A DNA stretch of 35,219 bases from a virus. The DNA lies in the IMG/VR virus record IMGVR_UViG_3300037502_002100, positions 1-35,219 of that record, one strand, 5' to 3'. Position 1 is the first letter of the stretch. Each line of letters begins with the position of its first letter. Positions 29,170 through 35,219 of the stretch are shown in pieces. The notes under the pieces are model-generated. The model was given only the letters and a program-made list of their open reading frames with translations. It searched no databases and had not been told where the DNA came from. The position numbers and the translations under genes are program-made.

Positions 29170-30365
29170 ATTCTTGCAATATAGTATTGTCCTTTTGTGC
29201 GTTTCGTCTTATGCGATTGGTTCGCCAAAGATAGTGAAATTACGCTATCATCGTGCATTCCTTGGGGTGCTGAATATTGCACCTTTCGAGTATTTGGATT
29301 GTAGATGTAAGTAAAGTTTTCTAATTCGTCAATTAACCAATCTATGTTTAAAACTTTGATTTCTTTATTCTCAAATGCCACCGCCAAATCTTCAATCATT
29401 ATCGGTTTACTTGAACTACTTGTAACGTGTGGGTAAACTAAGTTTCTGCATTTCTTTTCTAATAGTTCATAAAACACATCGCCTTGGTTGTTTACTTCGA
29501 CCGCAGTCATACAATTGTACTTAACAATCTTTTCAGCTACCTTATCAATTATCGTTGACCATTCTGTTTGCCTCCATCGTTCACAAAATACCATTTCCTT
29601 ACGTTCGTTGATAACTGTTAAAACTGTGTAATCATCTGCTCGTCCGATATCTAAACCACCGTAGTTCTTACCACTTGCACCAACTCCAATACATTCACGA
29701 ACGTTTCTAAATATACCAGTACCACCGTCAATAAATTCTGCTAAGTATTCTTGTCTGAATACGTGGTCAGGTAGTGACCGTTTACGTTCGTCAATTTCTC
29801 GAGTGTCAATCATTGGATTATCATAAGAAGTGAAGCTAAACGACTTGTAACGGTCATCATAGTTGCACTGCATAAATAAGCTATGAAAGTGATTTTTACC
29901 TTTTGGAGTTGAAATAAACAGAACCTTTTTACCTTTAACTAAAACCGTTGCACTAAGCACCTCATCCCAAAGTTCACGCCTTGTAAACGCCATCTCATCA
30001 ACTATAAGAAAGTCAAACGTATTACCACGAATGTTGTCAGGGCGTTCCCCACTAAAGAATTGAATTGTACTTCCTAATCCTTGTATAAGTAATTCAGATT
30101 TATTGTAGCTAAATATTCCGCTGTTTTGTGTGTACTTCTCAAAGTCACTAAACACTTTCTTTGATTGCTTATAAACGGGGGTAACCCACGCTATATTGCA
30201 CCCTTTGTGGTTAATTGACCAGTACAGCATTTGGTTAATACCAAGCATTGACTTACCAAACTGCCTACCAATATTTAAGACGTAATACTTAAACGGCTCA
30301 TTGTTAATAGAGTTATGTATTAATCTTTGTGTAGCGTGTGGTTTATAACCTTTGATTGTTGACAT
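29166..30365 (-). CDS. terL: Terminase large subunit
   Basis: A 399-residue DNA-packaging motor. The ATPase part has Walker A as GRQFGKS (33-39), then WVTPVYKQSKKVF, and Walker B with catalytic Glu as FDFLIVDEMAF (118-127). FISTPKGKNHF is the coupling motif. The nuclease part starts with YGGLDIGRADDYTVLTV (first Asp), with VEVNNQGDVFYELL in the middle and a late HDDSVISLSLA (last catalytic Asp). All motifs of an RNase H-fold terminase are present. At about 400 residues it is on the short side. It is TAATG-coupled to the small subunit and ATGA-coupled to the tail chaperone gene. Confidence 0.93.
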   Translation of the reverse strand: MSTIKGYKPHATQRLIHNSINNEPFKYYVLNIGRQFGKSMLGINQMLYWSINHKGCNIAWVTPVYKQSKKVFSDFEKYTQNSGIFSYNKSELLIQGLGSTIQFFSGERPDNIRGNTFDFLIVDEMAFTRRELWDEVLSATVLVKGKKVLFISTPKGKNHFHSLFMQCNYDDRYKSFSFTSYDNPMIDTREIDERKRSLPDHVFRQEYLAEFIDGGTGIFRNVRECIGVGASGKNYGGLDIGRADDYTVLTVINERKEMVFCERWRQTEWSTIIDKVAEKIVKYNCMTAVEVNNQGDVFYELLEKKCRNLVYPHVTSSSSKPIMIEDLAVAFENKEIKVLNIDWLIDELENFTYIYNPNTRKVQYSAPQGMHDDSVISLSLANQSHKTKRTKGQYYIARI

Positions 30366-30760
30366 TATACATCGAAATCGAATTTATCAACTTGCTTAGT
30401 TTCAGTCTTTTCAGATAGGTTATTTAAACGTTGCGTTATACTTGGATTGTATTGTCCAACCATACCGCCCTCGATTTGGTCTTGACGTATTAAATCCCTT
30501 ATATGCGTACAGATAGTAATATATTCGTTGTATCTATTATCAGGATTATCAAAATATTGTTTAACACAACCTACTAACTTAAAGCAATAAACCCTAAAAC
30601 CCTCAAGTGTTAAAGGTCGTTCAAGTTTCTCATTTTCAGACATACCGTCCTTACCTACGAATACGTGTCTTTTACGTGGGTTTTCTTTCACGTATAATAC
30701 ATACGCTTCAAACAACTCTAAAAGTCGTTCAGGGGTTTCGATATACTTGTGTTTAGCCAT
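30365..30760 (-). CDS. terS: Terminase small subunit
   Basis: A 131-residue protein just upstream of the large terminase, sharing a TAATG junction with it. The N-terminal part (ETPERLLELFEAYVLYVKEN) and GFRVYCFKLVGCVKQYFDNP form a helical DNA-binding region, and DLIRQDQIEGGMVGQYNPSI is the oligomerisation region typical of small terminases of the GGMVGQYN.S type (G..G.fn..i..R.N). The acidic-aromatic tail (DKFDFDV) may contact TerL. It recognises the packaging start site. Confidence 0.85.
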   Translation of the reverse strand: MAKHKYIETPERLLELFEAYVLYVKENPRKRHVFVGKDGMSENEKLERPLTLEGFRVYCFKLVGCVKQYFDNPDNRYNEYITICTHIRDLIRQDQIEGGMVGQYNPSITQRLNNLSEKTETKQVDKFDFDV

Positions 30761-30858
30761 TACAATACAGCAAAAGTGATTATCATTCCAATAATTGCCA
30801 CGATTACAACGATAGCTGACATTACACCGTCTACTCCGTCTTGTTTTTGATTTTCCAT
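30760..30858 (-). CDS. 32-residue membrane peptide
   Basis: The frame starts MENQKQDGVDGVMSAIVVIV and is hydrophobic to the end (one membrane helix, residues 13-32). Its stop overlaps the small-terminase start as TAATG and it starts 1 base after the amidotransferase stop, so it is well placed in the operon. Function unknown. Confidence 0.6.
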   Translation of the reverse strand: MENQKQDGVDGVMSAIVVIVAIIGMIITFAVL

Positions 30859-30859
30859 A

Positions 30860-31897
30860 TTACTTACAATATTTAATATAAAAAGTATAAGGTACAACTT
30901 TCATTTTAGCAAGTACCCACATTAATAATCTGTATTTCTTGAAATCGTATCTTTCAAATTCATTGCGTTCCATTTTAGTTTTAGGAATTGCAATATCTAA
31001 TTTTTGCTTTTCCCAATGGTGTGCAACTTGAAAGATTCGTTTAGCTTCATTTTTAGTTAGCTTTTCGCTTCTAACTTTTGCCGAAAGGTACACAATTCTT
31101 TTATCAATACCAAATTTAGTAGGTAGTAAGTGACCACCAACGAATTCAGTATAAACATTTTCACAGTGCTTACCACCGTAGTCTTGCCACGAAATAAACG
31201 CTTTCATTTCAGCTTCTAGTTCTTCACGTTCTTTTATATAGTGGAACGGTCGAATGTTCTTAATACCTATTAAAGCGTAAAACAATTGGTCTTTGAAAGT
31301 AAATAAAGGATAGTTTGTTAATTCCTTATTTGTATGCCATTTGTAAACCGATTTGATATACTTTGCATCCATATAAGTCCAACCTTTTGGAGTACTTCCC
31401 TCGGTTCTGAAATCGTGACCGTTTAGAATGTATTTGATACCGTATTTGTAAGCCGTATCGTACATTAACTTAGTCATTGCAATATCATTTGGAATATCGG
31501 CGTCAGGCAATCCAGCTTGAATAAAAGCATCGTTAAGCGTGTCGTATTCCAACTTGTTCACGTTGTAAGTTATCGCATCGACATTTAGCAACTTGATTAG
31601 TTGGCTCATATTGTGCGTAGCTTGTGGCACGTTGTAATGATTGTCAAAGTGAATAACTAAGGGTTTTAAATTCCACTTTTTAACAGCAAGGTAAAGCAAT
31701 AAAGAACTATCAACACCACCGCTAATTCCCATTATACAATCATACTTTTTATTGTTTCGTACCTTATCAAGTAACGGCATCAAATCGCTTGGGTTTGCTT
31801 GTGCTTCTAACTGGTCGTGCAAATCGCAATATTCACATTGAGTATCTCCGATAGTAGCAATCGACTCATCAAATAAACATCTTGGGCATTCTTTCAT
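30860..31897 (-). CDS. PP-loop N-acetyl-sugar amidotransferase-like enzyme
   Basis: A 345-residue protein of the family that includes WbpG and WbuX, which convert an acetamido sugar to an acetamidino sugar in surface polysaccharides. A zinc-like start (CPRCLFDES, CEYCDLH) is followed by YDCIMGISGGVDSSLLLYL (about 53-71), the PP-loop ATP pyrophosphatase motif, then LKPLVIHFDNHYN, DIPNDIAMTKLMYDTA, YILNGHDFRTEGSTPKGWTY and a long helical end. These line up in order with the amidotransferase family. The enzyme needs ammonia from a partner glutaminase, and none is encoded here, so the host may supply it. It shares an ATGA overlap with the glycosyltransferase gene. Confidence 0.75.
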   Translation of the reverse strand: MKECPRCLFDESIATIGDTQCEYCDLHDQLEAQANPSDLMPLLDKVRNNKKYDCIMGISGGVDSSLLLYLAVKKWNLKPLVIHFDNHYNVPQATHNMSQLIKLLNVDAITYNVNKLEYDTLNDAFIQAGLPDADIPNDIAMTKLMYDTAYKYGIKYILNGHDFRTEGSTPKGWTYMDAKYIKSVYKWHTNKELTNYPLFTFKDQLFYALIGIKNIRPFHYIKEREELEAEMKAFISWQDYGGKHCENVYTEFVGGHLLPTKFGIDKRIVYLSAKVRSEKLTKNEAKRIFQVAHHWEKQKLDIAIPKTKMERNEFERYDFKKYRLLMWVLAKMKVVPYTFYIKYCK

Positions 31898-32571
31898 ATT
31901 CTATTTATTTCTCCAAAATTAGTTAATAATTTCAAATCACATTTAACACTTTTTAATTTTCCGTTCCAATGGTCTTCAAACTTATGTTTATTTCCCCACT
32001 TGTTAGTTGAAATCGAAAGACATTGAATCGCTTTTGTGTTTGGTAACAATCCAACGTTTTCAGCTTTCAGATACATTGACCAATCTAAACCAGCGTTTAA
32101 ATGATTATCAAACGGCATAAAGTTAATACGCTTTAAAAAGTCAATCGATAAAACTCTACCTATTCCTATTGGCTCGTTGTGACGGCTACCTTGTGGATAA
32201 CCTTGCCAAAATACCAAACGTTTACTTTCTGCAACATCGACAAAGTGACATCCTGCAACTCCGATAATGTCGTATTTGTTTAAATGTTTTTTACATAACT
32301 TCAAATAAGAATCTGAAATCCAATCACTCGAACCAACAAATAAAACGCTTTCACAATCTGACTTATTGCACGCTTTAAATCCAGCGTTCCACTTAGAACC
32401 TAACGGAGTGTTTGCGTGTTCAATATACTGAACATCTAAGTCTTTACAGATTTGTCTTGCTTGTGGTTCGTTACCGATTCCTATTGGTGTAACGCCTTGT
32501 TTGATTAATCGTTCCATTGTTAGCTTAATTAACGAGAAACGACCGTAAATTGGAATAGGTGCGTAAATCAT
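31894..32571 (-). CDS. GT-A-type glycosyltransferase-like protein
   Basis: A 225-residue protein. It starts YAPIPIYGRFSLIKLTMERL, the first beta-alpha unit of a nucleotide-sugar fold, followed by EHANTPLGSKWNAGF and LFVGSSDWISDSYL, where the SSD is at the place of the DxD metal site of family 2 enzymes. Later RLVFWQGYPQGSRHNEPIGI and FDNHLNAGLDWSMYLKAE complete the fold. It probably transfers a sugar to a surface, virion or nucleic-acid acceptor. It is ATGA-coupled to the amidotransferase gene, so the two likely act on the same product. Confidence 0.65.
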   Translation of the reverse strand: MIYAPIPIYGRFSLIKLTMERLIKQGVTPIGIGNEPQARQICKDLDVQYIEHANTPLGSKWNAGFKACNKSDCESVLFVGSSDWISDSYLKLCKKHLNKYDIIGVAGCHFVDVAESKRLVFWQGYPQGSRHNEPIGIGRVLSIDFLKRINFMPFDNHLNAGLDWSMYLKAENVGLLPNTKAIQCLSISTNKWGNKHKFEDHWNGKLKSVKCDLKLLTNFGEINRI

Positions 32572-32783
32572 TGCTTAACTCCTATGAAGTGAATAACTGG
32601 GGTTTTAACTTTGTTTTTTTTGATTAGCTTAAACATTTGTCTCTTAACACAATCAGGGCAACTCTTATTCATTTTTTCCCCTAAGTGCATTTCTAATTCT
32701 ATTTTTTGCATGTGTGTTAATCTAAAAAAACCCTTTTTATCAAGGTTATCTAATTGCTCTTGCAATCCTTTACTTACGTTCAT
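32568..32783 (-). CDS. Small basic protein with CPDC motif
   Basis: A 71-residue protein with helical start (NVSKGLQEQLDNLDKKGFFR), KSCPDCVKRQMFKLIKKNK, and a hydrophobic end. A single CxxC could be half of a zinc site or a redox motif. It is the first gene of the sugar-modification set and is ATGA-coupled to the glycosyltransferase. Function unknown. Confidence 0.7.
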   Translation of the reverse strand: MNVSKGLQEQLDNLDKKGFFRLTHMQKIELEMHLGEKMNKSCPDCVKRQMFKLIKKNKVKTPVIHFIGVKQ

Positions 32784-32970
32784 AAGTCATTATTAAATAG
32801 GTTAAAAGATACGCGCCAAATGAATAATGCACGTGGTTAATATCTTCACAAATATACAAAATAACAGCAACCCAAAAAGACAAGCACGCCCAACAATTGA
32901 AAGGTTTGAAGTCTATAAAGATATGTTGCTGAATAAAATAAGCTATTCCAATCGCTGTTAGTAGTATCAT
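32770..32970 (-). CDS. Small membrane protein with CWACLSFW motif
   Basis: A 66-residue protein. I chose the ATG at 32970, which overlaps the nuclease stop as ATGA. It has hydrophobic helices (MILLTAIGIAYFIQQHIF and WACLSFWVAVILYI) and ends basic. The CxxCxSFW pattern recurs in small membrane proteins of such phages, to my recollection. It overlaps the next gene by 14 bases. A TATATTTG box lies inside its frame (32849-32856). Function unknown. Confidence 0.65.
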   Translation of the reverse strand: MILLTAIGIAYFIQQHIFIDFKPFNCWACLSFWVAVILYICEDINHVHYSFGAYLLTYLIMTYERK

Positions 32971-33545
32971 TCTATCGGTATTAATTTCTGTATTTCCTCT
33001 TGGAACTGCTCGAAGGATTTCCACTTACAAAGGTAGTAAATTGCGTTTGATGATTCAGTTCTAATTTGATTTTTGATTTGTGAATCTAATTGCTTTTCAT
33101 ATTTACCAGTTTTTAATTCAATTACAAGTTTCTTACCATTTGTAGGAATTATACCTTCAATATCTCCGTCACCACTATTCAAACCTTTTAACCAAACTCC
33201 ACCGCTTGCTTTTGATTTATCTGCTCTCCAACGTCCCTCGCTTGATTTTCTTTTAGGTTCTATAAAATTATATATAAATTCCAAATAGTCACAAATAAGT
33301 TTTGTAATTGCATTTGTGTCGTGTGCTTGTTTTGAAGTTCCTTTAGTTATTTTTGTGTAAGGAATACCACGCTCATCTAAAAGTGTTTCTTTTACTGTCT
33401 TAATAACTTCTTTTGATTTTAATAACTTGTGTCGTTTCTTGTATTTCTTTTCAATTGAACCTAAAAAACGAGGGTCTTGTCCTTTCATTTCTGAATCAAT
33501 ACAAAGTTGTGTAAATTCCTTTAAACTAAATATTTTCATCTTCAT
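32967..33545 (-). CDS. VRR-NUC domain nuclease
   Basis: A 192-residue protein. The N-terminal part is basic and helical (MKMKIFSLKEFTQLCIDSEM, KKYKKRHKLLKSKEVIKTVK). The nuclease core is at about 110-185: GDGDIEGIIPTNGKKLVIEL followed by KTGKYEKQLDSQIKNQI, where D..I, IELK and the Gln make the PD-(D/E)xK site of the VRR-NUC family, and IYYLCKWKSFEQFQEEI at the end. Phage proteins of this type act in recombination or replication fork processing, as structure-selective nucleases. Two possible starts (Met1 and Met3). Overlaps upstream gene by 20 bases. Confidence 0.82.
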   Translation of the reverse strand: MKMKIFSLKEFTQLCIDSEMKGQDPRFLGSIEKKYKKRHKLLKSKEVIKTVKETLLDERGIPYTKITKGTSKQAHDTNAITKLICDYLEFIYNFIEPKRKSSEGRWRADKSKASGGVWLKGLNSGDGDIEGIIPTNGKKLVIELKTGKYEKQLDSQIKNQIRTESSNAIYYLCKWKSFEQFQEEIQKLIPIE

Positions 33546-33693
33546 TCAATTTTATACACATTTCACAATAAGCTATCATTTTATCTATAATTTCACAATA
33601 ATATTCTGTTGGTATTGGCATTGATAGTATACCTTCAGTATCACGCAACCAACTTTGGTGGCTTTTAATTAATTCTAAGTCTTCTTTTGTCAT
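33526..33693 (-). CDS. Hypothetical 55-residue protein
   Basis: The frame starts MTKEDLELIKSHQSWLRDTE and contains IIDKMIAYCEMCIKLNED near the end, a mostly helical acidic protein. Its start overlaps the upstream stop as ATGA (33690-33693), and it runs 20 bases into the nuclease gene. Function unknown. Confidence 0.65.
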   Translation of the reverse strand: MTKEDLELIKSHQSWLRDTEGILSMPIPTEYYCEIIDKMIAYCEMCIKLNEDENI

Positions 33694-33821
33694 ACCATTT
33701 CAATTTTAAATTCACGTGAATAATTACCACTCGCTTTGAGTTGTTTCTTTTTCCAATTGCACAACGCACGGCTTGGGAAATACCAGCTTTCGGTGTTGGC
33801 GTAGGTTAGTTTATAGGTCAT
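33690..33821 (-). CDS. Hypothetical 43-residue basic protein
   Basis: The frame starts MTYKLTYANTESWYFPSRAL and is basic (CNWKKKQLKAS) to its end. Its stop overlaps the next start as ATGA, and it overlaps the upstream gene by 11 bases. It could bind nucleic acid, but no motif is clear. Confidence 0.6.
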   Translation of the reverse strand: MTYKLTYANTESWYFPSRALCNWKKKQLKASGNYSREFKIEMV

Positions 33822-34068
33822 TGTTGATAGGTTTAGATTTGTATAAATATTCAACTCCTATTTCATTTTCATCTTTCCAAAAAATACTTAATAAAATTTG
33901 AAAAGTAGGGTGTGGATTTTCTTTCATAAATTCTACAATCAATGTTCCTTTATGGTCATTTATACTACAAATTTCATCATCAAATTTATGATTACATATT
34001 CTTTGAGCAATTCTACTTAATCGTTCTGTTCTCCAAAACTCATTATAACTTGGCATTTCTATTCTCAT
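33811..34068 (-). CDS. Hypothetical protein downstream of PrimPol
   Basis: An 85-residue protein with helical start (MRIEMPSYNEFWRTERLSRI), then a DHKGTLIVEFMKENPHPTFQ stretch and IFWKDENEIGVEYLY, as in small alpha/beta folds. Its start overlaps the PrimPol stop as ATGA, so it would be made along with it. Function unknown. Confidence 0.75.
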   Translation of the reverse strand: MRIEMPSYNEFWRTERLSRIAQRICNHKFDDEICSINDHKGTLIVEFMKENPHPTFQILLSIFWKDENEIGVEYLYKSKPINNDL

Positions 34069-35219
34069 TTTTCCTCTATTTTTTTAATTAAATTTATTAT
34101 TTGTCTTCTTGAAACTCCTAATAATTCAGCAACTTTTGTTCTATTAAAATCATTATCCGCTTTGTAAATAGCTTGTAATTTATCAAATGTTGTTTCTGCT
34201 CCCTTGGATGCCGTTTTCAAGTCTTTTATTTCAGTAGCTTCAATCTTTATTTTCTTGGCATTCATTACAAAGTAGTTACTTAACTTTTCAGCTTTAAGCA
34301 TTGATTCTTTGTTAATCCAAAGGTAGTTAACGTTTTCGTCAAAGTTACTTTCAAAGAAGTGAATAAGTAGTGCAAACCTTGGTATGTAGCTTTTCTGCTT
34401 TGGGAACATTGACTTTAAATATTCGTTTTCCTCTTCGCTGTTTTGTTCTTTGGTTATTCTGTTAAATATTCTTTTCCATTCAGTTTTAGCACCATCGTCA
34501 AAGCGAACTCGCATCGGTTCAATGTCGTTGTCATTATTACGCTTAATTAGTTTCTGTTTAATACCTTGGTAAAACCTTACAATAGTATCTGAATACCACT
34601 GCAATACTGAATAATCAACTTCGTTTTCGTTGTATTCATCAACCTTAGCATCAGGAAAACTCAAAAGCATACGGTCTAAAAATCCATTGTCTTTATTTTC
34701 ATCAGTTGCAAAAGTGTTAAAGATACTTGGTTGAATACCACCCAAAACAGGTATAAATGGTTTTTCAATAAATGAACCAGCACGAGTAATTCTATTCAAG
34801 TAAACCGATTTACCACTCCAACAACTAAGCCAAAATTCCAAATCAGACCCACTTCTATATTTATTCATATCTTTAAACCATCCAGCAAGTTCGTCTTTGA
34901 ATACTCCAACTGAATTGTCATTTTCTTGGTGTAAATCAACCAAAGCTTCTAATGTAATATCATTAACTAAAAATTGTGATTTTTTTGGTGGTGGTGGTAA
35001 TTCCAAACCTAAATCTGCTCTTTCTTTTTTATTCAATGAATCAATATAATCATACCTTTCTTTTGCTTCTCTATACTTTTTAATCTCATTATAATTCAAT
35101 TTACTCAAAGGAAAAATAATATTGTTAATACTTGGTGTCTTACCTATTCCAGCCTTACCGACAACCGCCAACCAAACAACACCATTTTCAATCCATCCTC
35201 TTTTAACTTCAACCTCAGC
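34065..35219 (-). CDS. Primase-polymerase/helicase, DUF3987 part (continues at 1)
   Basis: This is the C-terminal part of the 775-residue protein that begins at 1300. It starts at the contig end just before the Walker A motif GKAGIGKT and continues with the DUF3987 ATPase: LEALVDLHQENDNSVGVFKD and ELAGWFKDM (Walker B-like, conserved in DUF3987), PFIPVLGGIQPSIFN (sensor region) and a helix-rich end with a probable helix-turn-helix (KVAELLGVSRRQIINLIKKI). DUF3987 with PrimPol is a known phage and plasmid replicase plan. The last 127 bases repeat the first 127, so count them once. Stop overlaps the next start as ATGA. Confidence 0.88.
   Translation of the reverse strand, partial: AEVEVKRGWIENGVVWLAVVGKAGIGKTPSINNIIFPLSKLNYNEIKKYREAKERYDYIDSLNKKERADLGLELPPPPKKSQFLVNDITLEALVDLHQENDNSVGVFKDELAGWFKDMNKYRSGSDLEFWLSCWSGKSVYLNRITRAGSFIEKPFIPVLGGIQPSIFNTFATDENKDNGFLDRMLLSFPDAKVDEYNENEVDYSVLQWYSDTIVRFYQGIKQKLIKRNNDNDIEPMRVRFDDGAKTEWKRIFNRITKEQNSEEENEYLKSMFPKQKSYIPRFALLIHFFESNFDENVNYLWINKESMLKAEKLSNYFVMNAKKIKIEATEIKDLKTASKGAETTFDKLQAIYKADNDFNRTKVAELLGVSRRQIINLIKKIEEK
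35093..35219. repeat. Terminal direct repeat, copy 2 (assembly overlap of a circular genome)
   Basis: Identical to bases 1-127. Removing one copy gives a 35,092-bp circle in which the PrimPol/helicase frame continues without interruption: 1028 bases (34065-35092) plus 1300 bases (1-1300) make exactly 776 codons. Confidence 0.95.

Noticed and set aside
32849-32856. TATATTTG box on the minus strand as a promoter for the sugar-modification genes
   Set aside because: It lies inside a coding frame and the possible TTTG element is only 16 bases away, shorter than usual. The codons alone can explain it.
34065-35171. A complete 368-residue DUF3987 protein starting at 35171
   Set aside because: The supposed start is a TTG inside the larger frame, just before Walker A. 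The frame continues through the contig junction to 1300.
1-35219. tRNA genes, integrase, repressor or insertion sequence
   Set aside because: No cloverleaf-like segment, tyrosine or serine recombinase motif, repressor-type gene pair or transposase was seen on either strand; gaps are too short to hide most of these.

Overview
This window is a complete tailed-phage genome of the siphovirus type. Its first 127 bases (1-127) and last 127 bases (35093-35219) are identical. That is what a de Bruijn assembler leaves when it walks round a circle with k = 127, so the unique molecule is 35,092 bp and is circular or circularly permuted. One gene, a primase-polymerase/helicase of about 775 residues, is cut by the arbitrary end and reads continuously from 1300 leftward through the junction to 34065. 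The host is probably a member of the Bacteroidota, perhaps a flavobacterium. The reasons are the strong A+T bias, the near absence of Shine-Dalgarno sites, TAnnTTTG promoter boxes, and protein families common in phages of that phylum (DUF3127 single-strand binding protein, PrimPol-DUF3987, XkdF-like protease). No integrase, excisionase or repressor was recognised, so a strictly lytic life style is likely.

All genes but one lie on the minus strand and are read right to left. Starting at the intergenic region 1301-1745, the order is: PrimPol/helicase (across the junction), small genes and a VRR-NUC nuclease (32967-34068); a sugar-modification pair (GT-A-like glycosyltransferase and PP-loop N-acetyl-sugar amidotransferase, 30860-32571); terminase small and large subunits (29166-30760); the tail module with a frameshifted tail chaperone pair, two large tail proteins and the tape measure (22054-29169); a single plus-strand glycosyltransferase-like gene (21471-22085); the head module (protease, scaffold, capsid, tail-tube candidate, portal, connector, 15329-21442); tail fibre and holin (13663-15332); a long accessory run of small genes (5365-13507) containing a degenerate HNH protein, an N6-methylase-like protein without NPPY, the lysis genes (L,D-transpeptidase-like lysin, candidate u-spanin) and an Acb2/Tad1-type anti-defence sponge; and finally methyltransferase, DUF3127 protein, ERF annealing protein and the end of the transcription unit (1746-5024).

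The genes are packed into chains linked by ATGA or TAATG stop/start overlaps. These overlaps reveal at least a dozen real genes of 26-56 codons that a length cut-off would miss, and they correct several starts. The intergenic region next to the PrimPol gene holds ten copies of an 8-bp repeat (TTCACACC in both orientations) around an A+T-rich stretch, a good candidate replication origin. PrimPol, the ERF protein, the DUF3127 protein and the VRR-NUC nuclease would form the replication/recombination set.

The observations most worth following are: the iteron-like origin; a 14-bp hairpin that buries the apparent PrimPol start codon; a promoter/terminator array at 5048-5323 that may make small RNAs; the Acb2/Tad1 gene; the T_TTT_TTT frameshift site in the tail chaperone; the sugar-modification genes; the lone reverse-oriented glycosyltransferase-like gene between tail and head modules; and a family of intergenic hairpins without U-tracts. 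Functions were read from motifs by eye; no database search was possible.
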